A program made the translations under genes and the position numbers. Positions 1-6,819 of a DNA stretch of 64,000 bases are shown in pieces. The first letter of the stretch is position 1, and each line of letters opens with the position of its first letter. Below the pieces are notes generated by a model. It worked only from the letters and a program-made list of their open reading frames with translations, was not told the DNA's origin and searched no databases. Origin of the DNA: a virus. Location of the stretch: the IMG/VR virus record IMGVR_UViG_3300042453_002472, positions 1 to 64,000 of that record; one strand, 5' to 3'.

Positions 1-117
1 TTCTTTACATGGCAAACTACGTCTATTACTGGTATACAAGAGCAAAGAGAAGATTATATTTGTTTTGATACGAAGAATAGTAGATATGAACTTTTTAAAA
101 TCAAAGACAATGAGTAA
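1..117 (+). CDS. C-terminal end of an unknown protein (5' truncated by window)
   Basis: An open frame runs from base 1 to a TAA at 115-117 and gives 38 residues ending in FKIKDNE. The start lies outside the window. The stop overlaps the ATG of the next gene at 110 (ATGAGTAA), the tight overlap usual in this phage, which supports it being coding. No domain can be recognised in so short a piece. Confidence 0.5.
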   Translation, partial: FFTWQTTSITGIQEQREDYICFDTKNSRYELFKIKDNE

Positions 118-433
118 ACCAATATTCATATGGAGAGTTCCATTACATGCAGTAGTAGGCAATAGTGAACAGTTTGAACAAATACAACAAGATCTACAAG
201 CAAAGTTATCTGACTATCATGTACTGTGTATGACAGATCCGGGAGTATCTTCGCCCCAGTTCGAATGTTATAATGCAGTTAATGCCGAAGAAAAGGATAT
301 TGAGGAATTAAAACAAATGGGAACTGCAATGTTAAATTCTCGATCACGATGGCAACGGGCTCTAGAAGATATGATGCGCGATGATGAAGATTCAGGATTA
401 TATGAAGAAGATGAAACAAACAGTAGTATATAA
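110..433 (+). CDS. Hypothetical protein, 107 aa
   Basis: The start is taken at the ATG at 110 (MSKPIFIWRV), not at the upstream ATG at 65, because 110 gives an 8-nt overlap with the previous stop and the extra 15 residues look like read-through of the preceding gene. The protein has a beta-type N-terminus and an acidic C-terminus rich in D and E (around residues 85-105). It has no signal peptide or membrane segment. The family is not recognised; it is the first complete gene of a co-directional run of small genes. Confidence 0.7.
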   Translation: MSKPIFIWRVPLHAVVGNSEQFEQIQQDLQAKLSDYHVLCMTDPGVSSPQFECYNAVNAEEKDIEELKQMGTAMLNSRSRWQRALEDMMRDDEDSGLYEEDETNSSI

Positions 434-581
434 AGGTAATGCTGCTTATAGCAGATCATCATATTTAATATTAGAAGACGATATGGTTGAATTTGATTGT
501 TCAGATGAAGAATATGGTCCAATCCGCTTTCCTTTACAAACGTTACTTGATGCTATAAAAACTCACATGGAAGATGAATAA
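411..581 (+). CDS. Hypothetical small acidic protein, 56 aa
   Basis: The frame could start at 381, but the ATG at 411 (MKQTVVYKGN) is preferred because it shortens the overlap with the upstream gene to 23 nt and gives a natural N-terminus. The product is small and acidic, with alternating hydrophobic stretches (SSYLILEDDMVEF) that suggest a small beta sheet. Its stop overlaps the next start at 574. No family is recognised. Confidence 0.6.
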   Translation: MKQTVVYKGNAAYSRSSYLILEDDMVEFDCSDEEYGPIRFPLQTLLDAIKTHMEDE

Positions 582-921
582 AGAAACTTTAGACATACTC
601 ATTAATGCTATGAGTGATACCGAATGGAATGAGTTACGATCTCGCGCTGATGTGAAACGAGCGCATAATGCTGCAGCTATATACTCGGCAAAACGTTCCT
701 CAGCAATTGAATTTGCAGATTGGATTTTAAAGCATAACTTGGCAAATAGTTATGACAAAGATGGATTTGCTTGTTGGGTTCTAGCAGATGGTAGTGGAAC
801 GACCTATACTTCACTTGAACTATACAATGCATACATGAATGGCGAATTCGAACCTGATGATGAAGATGACTTATCAGATTGGGATAATACTCTGATGGAT
901 GGACTAGATGATTTGGATTAG
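574..921 (+). CDS. Hypothetical protein with acidic tail, 115 aa
   Basis: The ATG at 574 lies 8 nt inside the end of the previous gene, suggesting translational coupling. The first 85 residues look globular and mainly helical, with Trp-containing segments (FADWILKHN, FACWVLADG). The last 25 residues are almost all D, E, L and W and are probably disordered. No family is recognised. Confidence 0.7.
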   Translation: MNKETLDILINAMSDTEWNELRSRADVKRAHNAAAIYSAKRSSAIEFADWILKHNLANSYDKDGFACWVLADGSGTTYTSLELYNAYMNGEFEPDDEDDLSDWDNTLMDGLDDLD

Positions 922-946
922 TAAAGAATTATTCTTATATTAAGGT

Positions 947-1687
947 ATGGGAAAGCATAGAGTAACATTGATATCGGATACGCATACAAAGCATGCCCAG
1001 CTGACAACGACAACATCGTTACGCAAGGCTGATCAGCCCGTAGATTTACCCGGTGGTGATATACTGATTCATGCAGGTGACTTTATGTCTTCGGGTTACA
1101 ATCCAATGGAAGCAGTAATGTTTTTTCAGTGGTTTGATGCAATTGATAATTATGATACTAAAATACTCATTGCGGGTAATCACGATAGGTGGATGCAAGA
1201 CTCAGAAGATGAAGCTCGTAGTTTATTGAAAGGTTATTATAAAACAATAGAATATCTACAAGATGAAGGCATGGCCTTATATAACATCGATGAAGATGCA
1301 TCTATTAAATTATATGGTTCGCCATGGCAACCTGAATTTCATAATTGGGCATTTAATTTACCTCGTAATGGTGAAGAGATGCAATCACGATGGAATGCAA
1401 TACCAGAAGATACCGACATACTCGTAACACATGGACCAGCATTTGGTCATTTGGATATTCCAGGAGGACAAAGTGTTCGTGTAGGTTGTGAAATGCTTCG
1501 GCATCGAATAGATACCATACGACCAAAGATTCATGTGTGTGGACATATACATGGCAGTTATGGTTACCATTTTGATGGTCATACACATTTCTTCAATGCA
1601 TCGGTATTAGATGAAAGATACAAATACGCTCACGCACCATTTACGTTTGAATGGGATAATATAACAAATAAAATAACATGGCTATGA
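947..1687 (+). CDS. Calcineurin-like metallophosphoesterase, 246 aa
   Basis: The metal-binding motifs of the metallophosphoesterase fold appear in order: LISDTHTKH (about residues 8-16), GGDILIHAGDF (35-45), ILIAGNHDRW (75-84), VTHGPAFGHLD (160-170) and HVCGHIHGSYG (195-205). Spacing and length fit the compact class related to MPPED-type phosphodiesterases. Such enzymes cut phosphodiester or phosphomonoester bonds using two metals; the substrate cannot be read from sequence. It is separate from the gp47-type nuclease at 49682. The gene ends in a 4-nt ATGA overlap with the next one. Confidence 0.9.
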   Translation: MGKHRVTLISDTHTKHAQLTTTTSLRKADQPVDLPGGDILIHAGDFMSSGYNPMEAVMFFQWFDAIDNYDTKILIAGNHDRWMQDSEDEARSLLKGYYKTIEYLQDEGMALYNIDEDASIKLYGSPWQPEFHNWAFNLPRNGEEMQSRWNAIPEDTDILVTHGPAFGHLDIPGGQSVRVGCEMLRHRIDTIRPKIHVCGHIHGSYGYHFDGHTHFFNASVLDERYKYAHAPFTFEWDNITNKITWL

Positions 1688-1950
1688 AACAAACAGCAGT
1701 AGAATATTTAATTGATGGGTTAAGAGGTAGCATCACAGAAATTGTAAGTGATGCTAAACTTCATGTTTTAATTGAGACTGCTTTAGAAATGGAAGAAAGT
1801 CAACGAAAACTTGATACGTTTTATGGCTATGCTCAAGGTTATGATGATGGTGTAGCAAATAAAGAACCAATGAGGCCTAAATTGTTAGACTTTGAAGCGG
1901 AACAAGAAGACTTAGGACAACACTACAAAGAAACCTTTAAATCAGAATAA
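1684..1950 (+). CDS. Small helical protein of the MKQTA type, 88 aa
   Basis: The start is placed at 1684, where ATGA overlaps the upstream stop, rather than at the ATG at 1678. A second gene at 8745 begins the same way (MKQTAIEW against MKQTAVEY) and ends with the same pattern (H-Y-x-x-x-F-K-S-E), so the two are paralogues. The protein is mostly helical, with a glutamate-rich middle (ALEMEESQRK). The function is unknown. Confidence 0.75.
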   Translation: MKQTAVEYLIDGLRGSITEIVSDAKLHVLIETALEMEESQRKLDTFYGYAQGYDDGVANKEPMRPKLLDFEAEQEDLGQHYKETFKSE

Positions 1951-1951
1951 A

Positions 1952-2161
1952 ATGAAAAGACGATTAAGACTTAGCAAAAAAGATTTAAACATCTGGGCAT
2001 TAACGCAAGAAGACGATTTAGTAATGCTTAAGGTACCTTTCAGATATCGATCTCAGTTTATTGAGACATTTATACCAAACTATCCATTACCTTCTGCAGA
2101 TGATGTAGTATTTTGGTTAGGAATGATGAAAGTAGTAGAAACATACCAAATTGATTTATAA
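1952..2161 (+). CDS. Hypothetical small protein, 69 aa
   Basis: It begins one base after the preceding stop. The N-terminus is strongly basic (MKRRLRLSKKD), followed by a hydrophobic and aromatic body (FRYRSQFIETFIPNYPLP). It has no membrane segment or known motif. The context is a tightly packed operon of unknown genes. Confidence 0.65.
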   Translation: MKRRLRLSKKDLNIWALTQEDDLVMLKVPFRYRSQFIETFIPNYPLPSADDVVFWLGMMKVVETYQIDL

Positions 2162-2162
2162 T

Positions 2163-2495
2163 ATGGCAAAGAGATTAACACGACAAGAAAAGTGGGACAA
2201 TGCAGTAATTGATATTATCAATGCAATGTTTCAGATTGCAGGACATGCTGTTACTTATGATGATGTAAAGGATCGTAAAGACGATTGGTTCACACAATGG
2301 ACTATGACTGAGGCTCAGCATGACGAATGGAAACGCTGGGGAAAGAAATATCTTCAAAAGAACCTAAAATTATATGCTAAACAAGCAGAAAAAGAAATGA
2401 TGTGGACTAGTCTTATGTGGGGACTTAAACTCAGCGACTGGCCTAACAAAGAAACACAACCAACCGGGGAGGATTCTATTAACATAGGAGAATAA
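2163..2495 (+). CDS. Hypothetical Trp-rich helical protein, 110 aa
   Basis: The ATG at 2163 (MAKRLTRQEK) is used; an upstream in-frame ATG at 2151 would overlap the previous gene and adds an unlikely MIYN. The protein is helical with an unusual number of tryptophans (WDN, WFTQW, EWKRWGKK, MMWTSLMWGLKLSDW). That may mean membrane-surface or protein contacts. No family is recognised. Confidence 0.7.
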   Translation: MAKRLTRQEKWDNAVIDIINAMFQIAGHAVTYDDVKDRKDDWFTQWTMTEAQHDEWKRWGKKYLQKNLKLYAKQAEKEMMWTSLMWGLKLSDWPNKETQPTGEDSINIGE

Positions 2496-2496
2496 C

Positions 2497-2841
2497 ATGA
2501 TATTAGAATCAATGGCCGTAGGTGCACTTACAGTTATAGTGATGACAATTGCTATCATTTCAGTTGTAGGTTTGCTTAAGGCAGTAAAATTGTCAACAGA
2601 CTTAATGCAGTTAAAACAACGTTTAACAGACGACGAACGAGAATTAAGTCGCGAAATTAACATGGTGGAATCTGTGTTAGCTAATGGCGTACGTAGTGAG
2701 TATGATCGACTCAATAATCGAATCGATGAAGCACATCGCCACACCGATCAAGTGCAACAGTATGTCGACCATCGAGTTGACAAGTTAGAAGCTAAACTAA
2801 CAGGCACACTTAAATCAAGCAAAGAAGTACTTAAAGGATAA
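2497..2841 (+). CDS. Membrane-anchored coiled-coil protein, 114 aa
   Basis: There is one transmembrane helix near the N-terminus (about residues 6-27, VGALTVIVMTIAIISVVGLL). A long charged coiled coil follows (residues 35-110, with heptad-like LKQRLTDDERELSREI). The layout resembles an inner-membrane i-spanin or a generic membrane tether, but no partner lies beside it. Two other proteins in the window (29932 and 59607) have the same layout. Confidence 0.7.
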   Translation: MILESMAVGALTVIVMTIAIISVVGLLKAVKLSTDLMQLKQRLTDDERELSREINMVESVLANGVRSEYDRLNNRIDEAHRHTDQVQQYVDHRVDKLEAKLTGTLKSSKEVLKG

Positions 2842-2863
2842 ACAAGAAAAGAATCCTCTCCGG

Positions 2864-2895
2864 TTGGTTGTTATATTTATTTTTCTTATTATTTA
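2864..2895 (+). promoter_or_regulatory. Early-type promoter
   Basis: TTGGTTG begins at 2864 and TATTATTTA at 2887, the 23-bp pitch of the early class. The downstream leader is A-rich and the gene at 2912 follows. Confidence 0.5.
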
Positions 2896-2911
2896 AGTAA
2901 ATAAAAGAGTT

Positions 2912-3190
2912 ATGAAACGTAAAAGAAACATACAAACATCAGCTTTATTGCTGCTTCGTCGGTTAGGTATGCTTTGCAAATTGCCTAGAGATGAAAAACC
3001 AAAACTTCGTATCGCACGTACAGTGTACCCAGCTGGTCGAGTTAATACGATTGAATCGGAACAACATGTATGGATTCAAACTAAATTAATGAGTCGTCCC
3101 AATTGTAAGTTTGATGCTAATACTAGAAAGTGCGTATGTGGCGCAGCATCAATCGAAGAATTTGCTTTAAATTGTAATTCAAATAAATAA
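2912..3190 (+). CDS. Hypothetical basic Cys-containing protein, 92 aa
   Basis: The N-terminal half is very basic (MKRKRN, LLLLRRLG, KPKLRIARTVYPAGR). The C-terminal part has four cysteines (NCKFDANTRKCVCG and a later C) that could bind a metal or form disulfides. It follows an early-type promoter at 2864. The function is unknown. Confidence 0.65.
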   Translation: MKRKRNIQTSALLLLRRLGMLCKLPRDEKPKLRIARTVYPAGRVNTIESEQHVWIQTKLMSRPNCKFDANTRKCVCGAASIEEFALNCNSNK

Positions 3191-3210
3191 CATATCAAAA
3201 CAATTAAATT

Positions 3211-3570
3211 ATGAAAAAAATCATGTTAACAATAGCATTAGCTCTCGCAACAGTATCAGCTAATGCACAAATTGGTGTAGTAACAGTAGATAAAAATGCC
3301 AAAGAAACGCCACTAGGATTCTGGTACGTAGTAAATGGGAAAGGATTTGAGAATCAAATGTTTTTCCAGGATGAAACTGTTAATGTTTTAATTAAATTAG
3401 AATCAATTCTAGGTTCATATGATTTAAACATGGATACACCAAAAGGAAAAGATGATGCTGGAGATCCTTATTGGATTGTAATGGATGAAACGGAACGAAT
3501 AACATACATTTATCTGATTAAGAATAAATTTGATAAAAACTATTCAATAATAAATTTATTAACCAAGTAG
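3211..3570 (+). CDS. Exported protein with signal peptide, 119 aa
   Basis: A typical signal peptide is visible: MKK, a hydrophobic stretch IMLTIALALATV, then SANA-Q, a probable signal peptidase I site after residue 19. The mature part is about 100 residues with alternating beta-type segments (GFWYVVNGKGF, VNVLIKLESIL). It would act in the periplasm or at the outer membrane of the host. A membrane protein gene follows 2 nt later. Confidence 0.7.
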   Translation: MKKIMLTIALALATVSANAQIGVVTVDKNAKETPLGFWYVVNGKGFENQMFFQDETVNVLIKLESILGSYDLNMDTPKGKDDAGDPYWIVMDETERITYIYLIKNKFDKNYSIINLLTK

Positions 3571-3572
3571 TT

Positions 3573-3803
3573 ATGAAAAATATTGTAGTTAAAGTTTTAA
3601 AAGATTTTGTAGTTTCATTATCCACGTGGATTGCAATTGGACTCGGATACATAACACTGCTAATTGCTGCATCAGCAAGTTGGTTTGAAATATGGATATG
3701 GATTCCGGCTCTTACGTTTTCCTGGTTAGTTTTTAGACCATTACTTAAGCATTGGGAATCATTCTTTGATAAAGTCTTTAAAAATGAGCGCGATCCGGCC
3801 TAA
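3573..3803 (+). CDS. Small inner-membrane protein, 76 aa
   Basis: Two hydrophobic helices are visible (about residues 14-33 and 37-56) separated by a short turn around S-W-F-E, then a charged C-terminus (LLKHWESFFDKVFKNERD). A holin-like or inner-membrane modulator role is possible but unproven. The end overlaps the start of the next gene by 20 nt. Confidence 0.65.
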   Translation: MKNIVVKVLKDFVVSLSTWIAIGLGYITLLIAASASWFEIWIWIPALTFSWLVFRPLLKHWESFFDKVFKNERDPA

Positions 3804-3975
3804 TCTTAATTTTTATAATGAACGGCAAGAACATGTGCCATATCAGGATTCGGTTGCTGAGAAAGCACGTGCTGCATATCAACGGATGCAACAAGACGCC
3901 GGAAAGGTATCAAAGAAACCGTTAGCACGAGTAGATCCAGTTGCATCCGCTAAATGGTTTAAACGAAACGACTAA
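3784..3975 (+). CDS. Hypothetical small basic protein, 63 aa
   Basis: The ATG at 3784 (MSAIRPNLNF) is preferred over 3766, which would lengthen the overlap with the upstream membrane gene. The protein is hydrophilic and rich in K, R, Q and A (EKARAAYQRMQQDAGKVSKK). The stop shares its last base with the next start (TAATG at 3973-3977). No family is recognised. Confidence 0.55.
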   Translation: MSAIRPNLNFYNERQEHVPYQDSVAEKARAAYQRMQQDAGKVSKKPLARVDPVASAKWFKRND

Positions 3976-4568
3976 TGAAAGCAAGAAACACAACATGGTG
4001 GGAACGAATTGCATTATGGTGGCGATTCGAAGGCAAGTATTGGCACAAAGACTTTGCACAAGGAGTACGTAATTTGTGGCGATGGTTGCCTGTGATATGG
4101 AAGGACCGCGATTGGGATGCAGCATATGTATATCGCATAATGCAATTCAAATTGGAACAACAAGCTGCAGGAATCGGATCCAGAGACCGACATGAGTCAG
4201 CTCAACGGACTTCCGAAGTATTATTAACATGTGCCAGATTGTGTTGGCTGATGCAGGATGGAGCTTATGAAACTGAGTATTTAGAATATATTGATTCTGA
4301 ATTTGAATTTGTTCCTACTGATGAAACAGGCAAATGGTACACGATGGAATCTACGGTACTCAGAAATGATTTAGATGAGTATTTTAAACGATATCCTAGG
4401 CAGTATAAACGAGTAGTTAATGGCGAGATACGCTGGCTCACGAATAGTTCAATTGACATCACTAACAAAGAACATGTAGCAATGTGTATTGCGTATGAGA
4501 ATCAGCAAAGATGTCGACGACTGCTATTTAAGTTATTAGAACAACGATTAGATGATTGTTGGGATTAA
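3975..4568 (+). CDS. Hypothetical Trp/Arg-rich protein, 197 aa
   Basis: The N-terminal 70 residues are rich in W and R (TTWWERIALWWRFEGKYW, NLWRWLPVIWKDRDWD). A helical body ending in RCRRLLFKLLEQRLDDCWD follows. This type of protein recurs in large phages without an assigned role, as far as I recall. Lack of a signal or membrane helix points to the cytoplasm. It is translationally coupled to the gene upstream. Confidence 0.7.
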   Translation: MKARNTTWWERIALWWRFEGKYWHKDFAQGVRNLWRWLPVIWKDRDWDAAYVYRIMQFKLEQQAAGIGSRDRHESAQRTSEVLLTCARLCWLMQDGAYETEYLEYIDSEFEFVPTDETGKWYTMESTVLRNDLDEYFKRYPRQYKRVVNGEIRWLTNSSIDITNKEHVAMCIAYENQQRCRRLLFKLLEQRLDDCWD

Positions 4569-4579
4569 AAGGAAATGAA

Positions 4580-4915
4580 ATGAAAACACTATTACTTGGC
4601 AGCATTGCCTCACTATTACTAACAGCATCCAGTACATCAACGCATATAGCTACTTGGTATGATATGCATGGAAGACGCACTGCATCAGGCACGCGGATGC
4701 ATCGAGATTCACTAACGGCCGCATACAACTTTGCAAAGTTTGGCACCATATTGGAAGTAACTAACATAGCAACTGCAGTTAAATGCACTGTAACAGTTAC
4801 GGACCGAATGGGAGTAAAATCCAGCAATCGAATTGATTTGAGTTATGCTGCATTCGGATGTATCGCAAAACGATCTCAAGGACGAATATCCGTACGGCTT
4901 CGCAAATTAAATTAA
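4580..4915 (+). CDS. RlpA-like double-psi beta-barrel protein, exported, 111 aa
   Basis: A signal peptide (MKTLLLGSIASLLLTASS) is followed by a domain matching the RlpA double-psi barrel: ATWYDMHGRRTASGTRMHRDSLTAA, then FGTILEVTN, then VTVTDR and RIDLSYAAFG. RlpA proteins bind denuded peptidoglycan glycan strands and some are lytic transglycosylases. The conserved pattern (A-x-W-Y, T-A-S-G, L-T-A-A, F-G-T, D-R, I-D-L-S) is complete, although the domain is short. It may act in the periplasm on the cell wall during infection or lysis. The start is placed at 4580 so that the signal peptide is N-terminal. Confidence 0.8.
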   Translation: MKTLLLGSIASLLLTASSTSTHIATWYDMHGRRTASGTRMHRDSLTAAYNFAKFGTILEVTNIATAVKCTVTVTDRMGVKSSNRIDLSYAAFGCIAKRSQGRISVRLRKLN

Positions 4916-4923
4916 TCAGTTAT

Positions 4924-4956
4924 TTGGACGTTTGCAAAATAATTCTTATATTTAAA
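4924..4956 (+). promoter_or_regulatory. Early-type promoter
   Basis: TTGGACGTTTG at 4924 and TATATTTA at 4947, pitch 23. The same TTGGACGTTTG box with almost the same -7 region reappears at 25433. It drives the gene at 4975. Confidence 0.65.
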
Positions 4957-4974
4957 GTATAAAAAATAAGAGTC

Positions 4975-5223
4975 ATGAGAGAACAGACAATAAAGAAAAT
5001 GTTGGAAGCTGGGTTCGAGCCAGTTAACTTAAAATCAGGAAATGTTAAGATTGGTGATGCTATCGCTAGTCGCAATGTGATGTTTGGTACACTGCAAACT
5101 ATTACTAAGCTGACTGGCAGATATGGAGTACGGTTTGATGCAGACTATCTGGATGATGAGTTAACATATTTCACTCCAACAGAGTTCGAAGAATTTTTCC
5201 TAGTAGATAAACGAAAACGATAA
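4975..5223 (+). CDS. Hypothetical protein, 82 aa
   Basis: It is the first gene after the promoter at 4924. An N-terminal helix (EQTIKKMLEAGF) is followed by a beta-rich part with SH3-like character (GDAIASRNVMFGTLQTITKL) and an acidic and aromatic end (FTPTEFEEFFLVDK). Such proteins often bind nucleic acid or protein, but no family is recognised. Confidence 0.7.
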   Translation: MREQTIKKMLEAGFEPVNLKSGNVKIGDAIASRNVMFGTLQTITKLTGRYGVRFDADYLDDELTYFTPTEFEEFFLVDKRKR

Positions 5224-5233
5224 AACGAGAGTT

Positions 5234-5605
5234 ATGAGAATAAGAATCAACAACATTGAATGCCGTTTCGATCAAGGACGTTATGAAATAGTTAAATGGC
5301 AACCTAATCATTATTACGGTAAGCTAGCTGAATACTTAGAAGGTGGTTGGGTATCCGATGGAGAGTTTTTACGACTTAACAATACTGCCATACAAGAAAC
5401 GGTATTCGATCGACCAGAAGGATGTTACACTGTAGCTACATTGCATTATGATGACGATGAAGCATGTTGTGATTTGAACACAGTTGGTGCAAGACTATTG
5501 GAGTTAGATCAAAAAGATCGTGCTGACTTCTTTGCAGTGTATGAATATGCAGAGGATCGTATTAAAGCAGAAGAATTAGCACGTACAGAAGAGCCGGAAT
5601 TTTAA
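5234..5605 (+). CDS. Hypothetical acidic protein, 123 aa
   Basis: It lies 10 nt after the previous gene, in the same operon. The N-terminus is beta-rich (RIRINNIECRFDQGRYEIVKWQ) and the C-terminal half is helical and acidic (RADFFAVYEYAEDRIKAEELA). There is no membrane segment or signal. The function is unknown. Confidence 0.7.
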   Translation: MRIRINNIECRFDQGRYEIVKWQPNHYYGKLAEYLEGGWVSDGEFLRLNNTAIQETVFDRPEGCYTVATLHYDDDEACCDLNTVGARLLELDQKDRADFFAVYEYAEDRIKAEELARTEEPEF

Positions 5606-5709
5606 ATCAGAATAGAATGATAGGAAGATGGTTTATGTGACAGAGCAATACCAAAACTTGACTCAACTGGATGTTTAATACTTAAAAAGATTTAACGGAT
5701 CCTGGACTA

Positions 5710-5742
5710 ATTAGAAGATGTAGCTGTATACGGATAAGCTTC
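5710..5742 (+). other. Hairpin in leader of 5764
   Basis: An exact 7-bp inverted repeat, TTAGAAG and CTTCTAA, flanks a loop that contains TAGCTGTATACGG, a relative of the repeat at 6455, 6510 and 6680. It lies in the gap between 5605 and 5764. It may be a leader or terminator structure. Confidence 0.35.
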
Positions 5743-5763
5743 TAAATAAAAATAATAGTAAGA

Positions 5764-6012
5764 ATGATTGTAATAAAGACTGTAATAGGAATAACGAGTA
5801 TAATAGCTATATGGTACTCAGTATATTTAATAGGATGTCTCACAGAACGTTACATATTAGATGAAAAACGTCCAGACTATGTGTGGATATGGGGTTACGT
5901 GTTACGCACATTGACAGGCATAATGGCGTTAGCTGTAATCCTAGGATGCATAACAATCGGAGTAATGGCGTGGGCAGTGGGAGACGCGATATGGCAGTGT
6001 GTTATAGGTTAA
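5764..6012 (+). CDS. Small membrane protein, two helices, 82 aa
   Basis: Two hydrophobic helices are visible (about residues 5-25 and 50-78) with a charged loop between them (TERYILDEKRPDY). The codon use and ATG context match its neighbours. A holin or superinfection-type membrane role is possible but cannot be shown. It is the last gene before the long non-coding segment. Confidence 0.6.
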   Translation: MIVIKTVIGITSIIAIWYSVYLIGCLTERYILDEKRPDYVWIWGYVLRTLTGIMALAVILGCITIGVMAWAVGDAIWQCVIG

Positions 6013-6324
6013 GTAGTACCTGGTATCGCATCGCATTCAGTGTCTAGTAATAAGACTCCCTCAGCATCTCCCTGTCGTTTTTAAGGTAAAATACGCAGAT
6101 ATAGGGCGTTATTTTTAGACGAAATGGTGTCTAGTAGCATCCAGACAGATAGGTTATATATATCTCCCTCCCTATACAACTAATACGGGGGGCATAGACT
6201 CTTTATTACGGGTCGCCTGGATTACTGATATCCGTTACACTGTAAACCGTGTTATATGTGCGTATACTGTGTCTTGTAATATCCAACCTTTTTGGTCTAT
6301 TTTTAGATTGATTTTTGCTTTTGG

Positions 6325-6355
6325 TTGGATATGTGGCGAATTCTTCTTATATTTA
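6325..6355 (+). promoter_or_regulatory. Early-type promoter
   Basis: TTGGAT at 6325 and TATATTTA at 6348, pitch 23, followed by AAAGTG and an A-rich leader. It drives the 21-residue micropeptide at 6379, supporting that tiny gene as real. Confidence 0.6.
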
Positions 6356-6378
6356 AAGTGTAATTAAATTAAAGAGGT

Positions 6379-6444
6379 ATGATGGTATCGGTGTTATTTT
6401 TCGGGTTAATAATAGGGTTTATTGCTTGGCGAGAAATCGGTTAG
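6379..6444 (+). CDS. 21-aa membrane micropeptide
   Basis: The reading frame ATG-ATG to TAG encodes MMVSVLFFGLIIGFIAWREIG. This is a single hydrophobic helix with a short charged end. A purine-rich AAAGAGG sits just before the ATG, and an early-type promoter lies 31 bp upstream. Micropeptides of this design usually sit in the inner membrane and modulate a host protein; the target is unknown. Either of two adjacent ATGs could be used. Confidence 0.5.
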   Translation: MMVSVLFFGLIIGFIAWREIG

Positions 6445-6454
6445 TTCGATTCTG

Positions 6455-6697
6455 TAGCTATACGGAGTAACCTGTATTCGTTCTTATAGTGCGTATACGT
6501 TCGGTTTGCTAATTATACAGAGTAACTGTCAGGTTTATTTTTAGATGGATATCTGATGCTCCCCGGCTATTTTTAGATGAATCCGCTATTTTTAGTCGAT
6601 TTTTAGCTCAATATCCGGTTTGATTTTTAGACGTATTTTTAGAAAAGTAGCACTTTTGGGCCGGTTTCTTTTGCTTTGCTAGCTATACGGAGTAACC
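6455..6697 (+). repeat. Three TAGCTATACGGAGTAAC repeats
   Basis: Near-identical copies lie at 6455-6472, 6510-6526 (TAATTATACAGAGTAAC) and 6680-6697. The second and third are both preceded by TTTGC. A weaker relative is in the hairpin loop at 5718. They are interleaved with the ATTTTTAGA array but are a separate element. Confidence 0.6.
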
Positions 6698-6777
6698 GAA
6701 CAGGCTATTTTTAGACGATTTTTAGACCAATATCACGTTATTTTTAGATGTATTTTTAGATTTATTTTTAGATACGG

Positions 6778-6813
6778 TTGGTTTTTAGATTTAGTTTTCA
6801 TATTATATATTTG
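6778..6813 (+). promoter_or_regulatory. Possible promoter of the structured RNA
   Basis: TATATTTG at 6806-6813 is an exact match to the Bacteroidota -7 consensus TAnnTTTG. A TTG at 6778 is 28 bp upstream, longer than the 23 bp of the early class, so the -33 box is weak. The predicted RNA start would be near 6820. Confidence 0.4.
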
Positions 6814-6819
6814 TAATTA

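Larger units (their letters stand above)
6110..6790 (+). repeat. Array of 14 (T/G)ATTTTTAGA(C/T) elements
   Basis: Copies start at 6110, 6298, 6536, 6568, 6587, 6598, 6622, 6634, 6706, 6717, 6739, 6751, 6763 and 6780. Twelve fall within 6536-6790, and many neighbouring starts differ by 11, 12, 22 or 24 bp, so they sit on roughly the same face of the helix. All point the same way. A few are degenerate (6587, 6598, 6780). This looks like an iteron-type binding array, either for protein on DNA or for a factor on the transcript. Confidence 0.7.
6013..6805. other. Long intergenic segment with repeats
   Basis: About 800 bases hold no ordinary gene. They contain 14 copies of an ATTTTTAGA element, three copies of a TAGCTATACGGAGTAAC element, C-rich patches (CTCCCTCCC near 6170) and one promoter-driven micropeptide at 6379. 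The composition is richer in T and in mixed GC than the flanking coding DNA. A replication origin or a regulatory hub is possible. Confidence 0.5.

Noticed and set aside
6431-6475. tRNA-like GTTCGATTC segment
   Set aside because: Only a T-arm-like word is present; no matching acceptor stem, D-arm or anticodon arm can be drawn.
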